A DNA stretch of 64,000 nt from Ptiloglossa arizonensis. Taxonomy: Eukaryota > Arthropoda > Insecta > Hymenoptera > Colletidae. Location of the stretch: assembly GCF_051014685.1 (NCBI RefSeq), contig NW_027479261.1, positions 107,170 through 171,169 of the forward strand, in the 5' to 3' direction. A program made the position numbers and the translations under genes. The notes under the pieces are model-generated. The model worked only from the letters and a program-made list of their open reading frames with translations. It was not told the DNA's origin and ran no database searches. How positions within the stretch are numbered: position 1 is the stretch's first letter; each line of letters starts with the position of its first letter. This document shows, piece after piece, positions 51,700 through 62,049 of the stretch.

Positions 51700-54600
51700 G
51701 ACAACAAATTTTTCGCAATTCTGCTGCTCCAAACGCTTAACCAGAATGGTATAGGGAAAAAATACACATACCGTTGAAATCGGGCGAGTTTCTACTTTCA
51801 GACGCAACAGGAATTTTTGGGTTGGGTCAATCCGTTCGCGAGATATGGGAGTTTGAACCGAAGAAATGGTTGAGAAGGCACAAAATTTTTCGCACTTCTG
51901 CTGCTCCAAACGCTTAACCAGAAAGGCCTAGGGAAAAAATGCACATACAGTTGTAATCGTGCGAGTTTCTACTTTCAGACGCAACAGGAATTTTTGGGTT
52001 ATGTCAATCCGTTCGCGAGATATGGGAGTTTGAAGCCAAGAAATGGTTGAGAGGGCAAAAAATTTTTCGCACTTCTGCTGCTCCAAACGCGAAACCAGAA
52101 AGGCCTAGGGAAAAAGTACACATACCGTTGTAATCGGGCGAGTTTCTACTTTCAGACGCAACAGGAATTTTTGGGTTGGGTCAATCGGTTCGCGAGATAT
52201 GGCACTTTGAAGCCAAGAAATGGTTGAGAAGACAACAAATTTTTCGAAATTCTGCTGCTCCAAACGCTTAACCAGAATGGCATAGGGAAAAAATACACAT
52301 ACCGTTGTAATCGTGCGAGTTTCTACTTTCAGACGCAACAGGAATTTTTGGATTTGGTCAATCCGTTCGCGAGATATGGGACTTTGAAGCTAAGGAGTGG
52401 TGGAGAAGACAACAAATTTTTCGCAATTCTGCTGCTCCAAACGCTGAACCAGAAAGGCCTAGGGAAAAAATACGCATACCGTTGTAATCGGGCGAGTTTC
52501 TACTTTCAGACGCAGCAGGAACTTTTGGGTTTGGTCAATCCGTTCGCGAGATATGGGACTTTGAAGCTAAGGAGTGGTGGAGAAGACAACAAATTTTTTG
52601 CAATTCTGCTGCTCCAAACGCTTAACCAGAATGGTATAGGGAAAAAATACACATACCGTTGAAATCGGGCGAGTTTCTACTTTCAGACGCAACAGGAATT
52701 TTTGGGTTTGGTCAATCCGTTCGCGAGATATGGGACTTTGAAGCTAAGGAGTGGTGGAGAAGACAACAAATTTTTCGCAATTCTGCTGCTCCAAACGCTT
52801 AACCAGAATGGTATAGGGGAAAAATACGCATACCGTTGTAATCGGGCGAGTATCTACTTTCAGACGCAGCAGGTATTTTTGGTTTTGGTCAATCCGTTCG
52901 CGAGATATGGGACTTTGAAGCTAAGGAGTGGCGGAGATGACAACAAATTTTTCGCAATTCTGCTGCTCCAAACGCTTAACCAGAATGGTATAGGGAAAAA
53001 ATACACATACCGTTGAAATCGGGCGAGTTTCTACTTTCAGACGCAACAGGAATTTTTGGGTTGGGTCAATCCGTTCGCGAGATATGGGAGTTTGAAGCCA
53101 AGAAATCGTTGAGAAGGCACAAAATTTTTCGCACTTCTGCTGCTCCAAACGCTTAACCAGAAAGGCCTAGGGAAAAAATACGCATACCGTTGTAATCGGG
53201 CGAGTTTCTACTTTCAGACGCAGCAGGAATTTTTGGGTTTGGTCAATCCGTTCGCGAGATATGGGACTTTGAAGCTAAGGAGTGGTGGAGAAGACAACAA
53301 ATTTTGCGCAATTCTGCTGCTCCAAACGCTGAACCAGAAAGGCCTAGGGAAAAAATACGCACACCGTTGTAATCGGGCGAGTTTCTACTTTCAGACGCAG
53401 CAGGAACTTTTGGGTTTGGTCAATCCGTTCGCGAGATATGGGACTTTGAAGCTAAGGAGTGGTGGAGAAGACAACAAATTTTTTGCAATTCTGCTGCTCC
53501 AAACGCTTAACCAGAATGGTATAGGGAAAAAATACACATACCGTTGAAATCGGGCAAGTTTCTACTTTCAGACGCAACAGGAATTTTTGGGTTTGGTCAA
53601 TCCGTTCGCGAGATATGGGACTTTGAAGCTAAGGAGTGGTGGAGAAGACAACAAATTTTTCGCAATTCTGCTGCTCCAAACGCTTAACCAGAATGGTATA
53701 GGGGAAAAATACGCATACCGTTGTAATCGGGCGAGTTTCTACTTTCAGACGCAGCAGGTATTTTTGGTTTTGGTCAATCCGTTCGCGAGATATGGGACTT
53801 TGAAGCTAAGGAGTGGCGGAGATGACAACAAATTTTTCGCAATTCTGCTGCTCCAAACGCTTAACCAGAATGGTATAGGGAAAAAATACACATACCGTTG
53901 AAATCGGGCGAGTTTCTACTTTCAGACGCAACAGGAATTTTTGGGTTGGGTCAATCCGTTCGCGAGATATGGGAGTTTGAACCGAAGAAATGGTTGAGAA
54001 GGCACAAAATTTTTCGCACTTCTGCTGCTCCAAACGCTTAACCAGAAAGGCCTAGGGAAAAAATGCACATACAGTTGTAATCGTGCGAGTTTCTACTTTC
54101 AGACGCAACAGGAATTTTTGGGTTATGTCAATCCGTTCGCGAGATATGGGAGTTTGAAGCCAAGAAATGGTTGAGAGGGCAAAAAATTTTTCGCACTTCT
54201 GCTGCTCCAAACGCGAAACCAGAAAGGCCTAGGGAAAAAGTACACATACCGTTGTAATCGGGCGAGTTTCTACTTTCAGACGCAACAGGAATTTTTGGGT
54301 TGGGTCAATCGGTTCGCGAGATATGGCACTTTGAAGCCAAGAAATGGTTGAGAAGACAACAAATTTTTCGAAATTCTGCTGCTCCAAACGCTTAACCAGA
54401 ATGGCATAGGGAAAAAATACACATACCGTTGTAATCGTGCGAGTTTCTACTTTCAGACGCAACAGGAATTTTTGGATTTGGTCAATCCGTTCGCGAGATA
54501 TGGGACTTTGAAGCTAAGGAGTGGTGGAGAAGACAACAAATTTTTCGCAATTCTGCTGCTCCAAACGCTGAACCAGAAAGGCCTAGGGAAAAAATACGCA

Positions 54601-54815
54601 TACCGTTGTAATCGGGCGAGTTTCTACTTTCAGACGCAGCAGGAACTTTTGGGTTTGGTCAATCCGTTCGCGAGATATGGGACTTTGAAGCTAAGGAGTG
54701 GTGGAGAAGACAACAAATTTTTTGCAATTCTGCTGCTCCAAACGCTTAACCAGAATGGTATAGGGAAAAAATACACATACCGTTGAAATCGGGCGAGTTT
54801 CTACTTTCAGACGCA
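51700..54815 (+). repeat. 3.1-kb (18-monomer) tandem block, copy 2
   Basis: This copy follows copy 1 (48514-51629) with a gap of about 70 bp. It ends where 'gacgcaacagg' in copy 1 corresponds to 'gacgcagcaggtattt' here. Immediately after this edge the array matches 44167 onward (the 60-monomer pair), so 54787-54815 is another mosaic junction. Confidence 0.87.
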
Positions 54816-56250
54816 GCAGGTATTTTTGGTTTTGGTCAATCCGTTCGCGAGATATGGGACTTTGAAGCTAAGGAGTGGCGGAGATGACAACAAATTTTTC
54901 GCAATTCTGCTGCTCCAAACGCTTAACCAGAATGGTATAGGGAAAAAATACACATACCGTTGAAATCGGGCGAGTTTCTACTTTCAGACGCAACAGGAAT
55001 TTTTGGGTTGGGTCAATCCGTTCGCGAGATATGGGAGTTTGAAGCCAAGAAATGGTTGAGAAGGCACAAAATTTTTCGCACTTCTGCTGCTCCAAACGCT
55101 TAACCAGAAAGGCCTAGGGAAAAAATACGCATACCGTTGTAATCGGGCGAGTTTCTACTTTCAGACGCAGCAGGAACTTTTGGGTTTGGTCAATCCGTTC
55201 GCGAGATATGGGACTTTGAAGCTAAGGAGTGGTGGAGAAGACAACAAATTTTTCGCAATTCTGCTGCTCCAAACGCTGAACCAGAAAGGCCTAGGGAAAA
55301 AATACGCATACCGTTGTAATCGGGCGAGTTTCTACTTTCAGACGCAGCAGGAACTTTTGGGTTTGGTCAATCCGTTCGCGAGATATGGGACTTTGAAGCT
55401 AAGGAGTGGTGGAGAAGACAACAAATTTTTTGCAATTCTGCTGCTCCAAACGCTTAACCAGAATGGTATAGGGAAAAAATACACATACCGTTGAAATCGG
55501 GCGAGTTTCTACTTTCAGACGCAACAGGAATTTTTGGGTTTGGTCAATCCGTTCGCGAGATATGGGACTTTGAAGCTAAGGAGTGGTGGAGAAGACAACA
55601 AATTTTTCGCAATTCTGCTGCTCCAAACGCTTAACCAGAATGGTATAGGGGAAAAATACGCATACCGTTGTAATCGGGCGAGTTTCTACTTTCAGACGCA
55701 GCAGGTATTTTTGGTTTTGGTCAATCCGTTCGCGAGATATGGGACTTTGAAGCTAAGGAGTGGCGGAGATGACAACAAATTTTTCGCAATTCTGCTGCTC
55801 CAAACGCTTAACCAGAATGGTATAGGGAAAAAATACACATACCGTTGAAATCGGGCGAGTTTCTACTTTCAGACGCAACAGGAATTTTTGGGTTGGGTCA
55901 ATCCGTTCGCGAGATATGGGAGTTTGAAGCCAAGAAATGGTTGAGAAGGCACAAAATTTTTCGCACTTCTGCTGCTCCAAACGCTTAACCAGAAAGGCCT
56001 AGGGAAAAAATACGCATACCGTTGTAATCGTGCGAGTTTCTACTTTCAGACGCAACAGGAATTTTTGGGTTATGTCAATCCGTTCGCGAGATATGGGAGT
56101 TTGAAGCCAAGAAATGGTTGAGAGGGCAAAAAATTTTTCGCACTTCTGCTGCTCCAAACGCGAAACCAGAAAGGCCTAGGGAAAAAGTACACATACCGTT
56201 GTAATCGGGCGAGTTTCTACTTTCAGACGCAACAGGAATTTTTGGGTTGG

Positions 56251-58714
56251 GTCAATCGGTTCGCGAGATATGGCACTTTGAAGCCAAGAAATGGTTGAGA
56301 AGACAACAAATTTTTCGAAATTCTGCTGCTCCAAACGCTTAACCAGAATGGCATAGGGAAAAAATACACATACCGTTGTAATCGTGCGAGTTTCTACTTT
56401 CAGACGCAACAGGAATTTTTGGATTGGGTCAATCCGTTCGCGAGATATGGGACTTTGAAGCTAAGGAGTGGTGGAGAAGACAACAAATTTTTCGCAATTC
56501 TGCTGCTCCAAACGCTGAACCAGAAAGGCCTAGGGAAAAAATACGCATACCGTTGTAATCGGGCGAGTTTCTACTTTCAGACGCAGCAGGAACTTTTGGG
56601 TTTGGTCAATCCGTTCGCGAGATATGGGACTTTGAAGCTAAGGAGTGGTGGAGAAGACAACAAATTTTTTGCAATTCTGCTGCTCCAAACGCTTAACCAG
56701 AATGGTATAGGGAAAAAATACACATACCGTTGAAATCGGGCGAGTTTCTACTTTCAGACGCAACAGGAATTTTTGGTTTTGGTCAATCCGTTCGCGAGAT
56801 ATGGGACTTTGAAGCTAAGGAGTGGTGGAGAAGACAACAAATTTTTTGCAATTCTGCTGCTCCAAACGCTTAACCAGAATGGTATAGGGAAAAAATACAC
56901 ATACCGTTGAAATCGGGCGAGTTTCTACTTTCAGACGCAACAGGAATTTTTGGGTTGGGTCAATCCGTTCGCGAGATATGGGAGTTTGAACCGAAGAAAT
57001 GGTTGAGAAGGCACAAAATTTTTCGCACTTCCGCTGCTCCAAACGCTTAACCAGAAAGGCCTAGGGAAAAAATGCACATACAGTTGTAATCGTGCGAGTT
57101 TCTACTTTCAGACGCAACAGGAATTTTTGGGTTATGTCAATCCGTTCGCGAGATATGGGAGTTTGAAGCCAAGAAATGGTTGAGAGGGCAAAAAATTTTT
57201 CGCACTTCTGCTGCTCCAAACGCGAAACCAGAAAGGCCTAGGGAAAAAGTACACATACCGTTGTAATCGGGCGAGTTTCTACTTTCAGACGCAACAGGAA
57301 TTTTAGGGTTGTGTCAATCGGTTCGCGAGATATGGCACTTTGAAGCCAAGAAATGGTTGAGAAGACAACAAATTTTTCGAAATTCTGCTGCTCCAAACGC
57401 TTAACCAGAATGGCATAGGGAAAAAATACACATACCGTTGTAATCGTGCGAGTTTCTACTTTCAGACGCAACAGGAATTTTTGGATTGGGTCAATCCGTT
57501 CGCGAGATATGGGACTTTGAAGCTAAGGAGTGGTGGAGAAGACAACAAATTTTTCGCAATTCTGCTGCTCCAAACGCTGAACCAGAAAGGCCTAGGGAAA
57601 AAATACGCATACCGTTGTAATCGGGCGAGTTTCTACTTTCAGACGCAGCAGGAACTTTTGGGTTTGGTCAATCCGTTCGCGAGATATGGGACTTTGAAGC
57701 TAAGGAGTGGTGGAGAAGACAACAAATTTTTTGCAATTCTGCTGCTCCAAACGCTTAACCAGAATGGTATAGGGAAAAAATACACATACCGTTGAAATCG
57801 GGCGAGTTTCTACTTTCAGACGCAACAGGAATTTTTGGTTTTGGTCAATCCGTTCGCGAGATATGGGACTTTGAAGCTAAGGAGTGGTGGAGAAGACAAC
57901 AAATTTTTTGCAATTCTGCTGCTCCAAACGCTTAACCAGAATGGTATAGGGAAAAAATACACATACCGTTGAAATCGGGCGAGTTTCTACTTTCAGACGC
58001 AACAGGAATTTTTGGGTTGGGTCAATCCGTTCGCGAGATATGGGAGTTTGAACCGAAGAAATGGTTGAGAAGGCACAAAATTTTTCGCACTTCCGCTGCT
58101 CCAAACGCTTAACCAGAAAGGCCTAGGGAAAAAATGCACATACAGTTGTAATCGTGCGAGTTTCTACTTTCAGACGCAACAGGAATTTTTGGGTTATGTC
58201 AATCCGTTCGCGAGATATGGGAGTTTGAAGCCAAGAAATGGTTGAGAGGGCAAAAAATTTTTCGCACTTCTGCTGCTCCAAACGCGAAACCAGAAAGGCC
58301 TAGGGAAAAAGTACACATACCGTTGTAATCGGGCGAGTTTCTACTTTCAGACGCAACAGGAATTTTAGGGTTGTGTCAATCGGTTCGCGAGATATGGCAC
58401 TTTGAAGCCAAGAAATGGTTGAGAAGACAACAAATTTTTCGAAATTCTGCTGCTCCAAACGCTTAACCAGAATGGCATAGGGAAAAAATACACATACCGT
58501 TGTAATCGTGCGAGTTTCTACTTTCAGACGCAACAGGAATTTTTGGATTGGGTCAATCCGTTCGCGAGATATGGGACTTTGAAGCTAAGGAGTGGTGGAG
58601 AAGACAACAAATTTTTCGCAATTCTGCTGCTCCAAACGCTGAACCAGAAAGGCCTAGGGAAAAAATATGCATACCGTTGTAATCGGGCGAGTTTCTACTT
58701 TCAGACGCAGCAGG
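56251..58714 (+). repeat. Six-monomer (1062-bp) tandem higher-order repeat
   Basis: Bases 56251-57652 recur at 57313-58714, an offset of exactly six monomers. Each unit carries one 'aatcggttcgcg' marker monomer, one 'gcgaaaccag' monomer, 'cttccgctgctcc' (57029 and 58091), and 'ttggattggg'. The marker-monomer variant 'ttttagggttgtgtc' is present in the second and third units (57303 and 58365) but not in the first (56243). A difference noticed is 'aaatacgcat' against 'aaatatgcat' near 57604/58666. A partial third unit continues to about 58.9 kb. Confidence 0.88.
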
Positions 58715-59259
58715 TATTTTTGGTTTTGGTCAATCCGTTCGCGAGATATGGGACTTTGAAGCTAAGGAGTGGCGGAGATGACAACAAATTTTTCGCAATT
58801 CTGCTGCTCCAAACGCTTAACCAGAATGGTATAGGGAAAAAATACACATACCGTTGAAATCGGGCGAGTTTCTACTTTCAGACGCAACAGGAATTTTTGG
58901 GTTGGGTCAATCCGTTCGCGCGATATGGGAGTTTGAACCGAAGAAATGGTTGAGAAGGCACAAAATTTTTCGCACTTCTGCTGCTCCAAACGCTTAACCA
59001 GAAAGGCCTAGGGAAAAAATGCACATACCGTTGTAATCGTGCGAGTTTCTACTTTCAGACGCAACAGGAATTTTTGGGTTATGTCAATCCGTTCGCGAGA
59101 TATGGGAGTTTGAAGCCAAGAAATGGTTGAGAGGGCAAAAAATTTTTCGCACTTCTGCTGCTCCATACGCGAAACCAGAAAGGCCTAGGGAAAAAGTACA
59201 CATACCGTTGTAATCGGGCGAGTTTCTACTTTCAGACGCAACAGGAATTTTTGGGTTGT

Positions 59260-61627
59260 GTCAATCGGTTCGCGAGATATGGCACTTTGAAGCCAAGAAA
59301 TGGTTGAGAAGACACAAATTTTTCGAAATTCTGCTGCTCCAAACGCTTAACCAGAATGGCATAGAGAAAAAATACACATACCGTTGTAATCGTGCGAGTT
59401 TCTACTTTCAGACGCAACAGGAATTTTTGGATTGGGTCAATCCGTTCGCGAGATATGGGACTTTGAAGCCAAGAAATGGTTGAGAAGACAACAAATTTTT
59501 CGCAATTCTGCTGCTCCAAACGCTTAACCAGAATGGCATAGGGAAAAAATACACATGCCGTTGTAATCGGGCGAGTTTCTACTTTCAGACGCAGCAGGAA
59601 TTTTTGGGTTCGGTCAATCCGTTCGCGAGATATGGGACTTTGAAGCTAAGGAGTGGTGGAGAAGACAACAAATTTTTCCCAATTCTGCTGCTCCAAACGC
59701 TTAACCAGAATGGTATAGGGAAAAAATACGCATACCGTTGTAATCGGGCGAGTTTCTACTTTCAGACGCAGCAGGAATTTTTGGGTTTGGTCAATCCGTT
59801 CGCGAGATATGGGACTTTGAAGCTAAGGAGTGGTGGAGATGACAACAAATTTTTCGCAATTCTGCTGCTCCAAACGCTTAACCAGAATGCTATAGGGAAA
59901 AAATACACATGCCGTTGAAATCGGGCGAGTTTCTACTTTCAGACGCAACAGGAATTTTTGGGTTGGGTCAATCCGTTCGCGAGATATGGGAGTTTGAAGC
60001 CAAGAAATGGTTGAGAAGGCACAAAATTTTTCGCACTTACGCTGCTCCAAACGCTTAACCAGAAAGGCCTAGGGAAAATATACACATACCGTTGTAATCG
60101 GGCGAGTTTCTACTTTCAGACGCAACAGGAATTTTTGGGTTATGTCAATCCGTTCGCGAGATATGGGGGTTTTAAGCCAAGAAATGGTTGAGAGGGCAAA
60201 AAATTTTTCGCACTTCTGCTGCTCCAAACGCGAAACCAGAAAGGCCTAGGGAAAAAGTACACATACCGTTGTAATCGGGCGAGTTTCTACTTTCAGACGC
60301 AACAGGAATTTTTGGGTTGGGTCAATCGGTTCGCGAGATATGGCACTTTGAAGCCAAGAAATGGTTGAGAAGACAACAAATTTTTCGAAATTCTGCTGCT
60401 CCAAACGCTTAACCAGAATGGCATAGGGAAAAAATACACATACCGTTGTAATCGTGCGAGTTTCTACTTTCAGACGCAACAGGAATTTTTGCATTGGGTC
60501 AATCCGTTCGCGAGATATGGGACTTTGAAGCTAAGGAGTGGTGGAGAAGACAACAAATTTTTCGCAATTCTGCTGCTCCAAACGCTGAACCAGAAAGGCC
60601 TAGGGAAAAAATACGCATACCGTTGTAATCGGGCGAGTTTCTACTTTCAGACGCAGCAGGTATTTTTGGTTTTGGTCAATCCGTTCGCGAGATATGGGAC
60701 TTTGAAGCTAAGGAGTGGCGGAGATGACAACAAATTTTTCGCAATTCTGCTGCTCCAAACGCTTAACCAGAATGGTATAGGGAAAAAATACACATACCGT
60801 TGAAATCGGGCGAGTTTCTACTTTCAGACGCAACAGGAATTTTTGGGTTGGGTCAATCGGTTCGCGAGATATGGCACTTTGAAGCCAAGAAATGGTTGAG
60901 AAGACACAAATTTTTCGAAATTCTGCTGCTCCAAACGCTTAACTAGAATGGCATAGGGAAAAAATACACATACCGTTGTAATCGTGCGAGTTTCTACTTT
61001 CAGACGCAACAGGAATTTTTGGATTGGGTCAATCCGTTCGCGAGATATGGGACTTTGAAGCCAAGAAATGGTTGAGAAGACAACAAATTTTTCGCAATTC
61101 TGCTGCTCCAAACGCTTAACCAGAATGGCATAGGGAAAAAATACACATGCCGTTGTAATCGGGCGAGTTTCTACTTTCAGACGCAGCAGGAATTTTTGCG
61201 TTCGGTCAATCCGTTCGCGAGATATGGGACTTTGAAGCTAAGGAGTGGTGGAGAAGACAACAAATTTTTCCCAATTCTGCTGCTCCAAACGCTTAACCAG
61301 AGTGGTATAGGGAAAAAATACGCATACCGTTGTAATCGGGCGAGTTTCTACTTTCAGACGCAGCAGGAATTTTTGGGTTTGGTCAATCCGTTCGCGAGAT
61401 ATGGGACTTTGAAGCTAAGGAGTGGTGGAGATGACAACAAATTTTTCGCAATTCTGCTGCTCCAAACGCTTAACCAGAATGGTATAGGGAAAAAATACAC
61501 ATGCCGTTGAAATCGGGCGAGTTTCTACTTTCAGACGCAACAGGAATTTTTGGGTTGGGTCAATCCGTTCGCGAGATATGGGAGTTTGAAGCCAAGAAAT
61601 GGTTGAGAAGGCACAAAATTTTTCGCA
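59260..61627 (+). repeat. Segment pair 1592 bp apart (59260-60035 and 60852-61627)
   Basis: The offset is nine monomers minus one base. Both copies start at the marker 'gtcaatcgg' and share a private one-base deletion 'gaagacacaaat' (near 59313 and 60905), then 'catgccgttg', 'gttcggtc' and 'gagatgacaac'. Differences noticed are 'aaccagaatgg' against 'aactagaatgg', 'catagag' against 'cataggg', 'tttgggttcgg' against 'tttgcgttcgg', and 'aatgctata' against 'aatggtata'. This is more diverged than the longer pairs, so it is older or corrected less. Confidence 0.75.
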
Positions 61628-62049
61628 ATTCTGCTGCTCCAAACGCTTAACCAGAAAGGCCTAGGGAAAAAATGCACATACCGTTGTAATCGTGCGAGTT
61701 TCTACTTTCAGACGCAACAGGAATTTTTGGGTTATGTCAATCCGTTCGCGAGATATGGGAGTTTGAAGCCAAGAAATGGTTGAGAGGGCAAAAAATTTTT
61801 CGCACTTCTGCTGCTCCAAACGCGAAACCAGAAAGGCCTAGGGAAAAAATACGCATACCGTTGTAATCGGGCGAAATTCTACTTTCAGACGCAGCAGGAA
61901 ATTTTGGGTTTGGTCAATCCGTTCGCGAGATATGGGACTTTGAAGCTAAGGAGTGGTGGAGAAGACAACAAATTTTTTGCAATTCTGCTGCTCCAAACGC
62001 TTAACCAGAATGGTATAGGGAAAAAATACACATACCGTTGAAATCGGGC

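Larger units (their letters stand above)
43507..60880 (+). repeat. Right-compartment marker monomer, 12 copies
   Basis: A monomer variant with 'gtcaatcggttcgcg' and 'gatatggcac' starts that string at 43507, 45631, 48994, 51118, 52180, 54304, 56251, 57313, 58375, 59260, 60321 and 60852, and I saw none outside this range. Spacings in monomers are 12, 19, 12, 6, 12, 11, 6, 6, 5, 6 and 3; the 59260-60321 interval is 1061 bp because of a one-base deletion. It replaces GGG by GGC in the CENP-B-box-like motif, so these units have a weaker match than their neighbours while keeping the NruI site. Confidence 0.85.
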
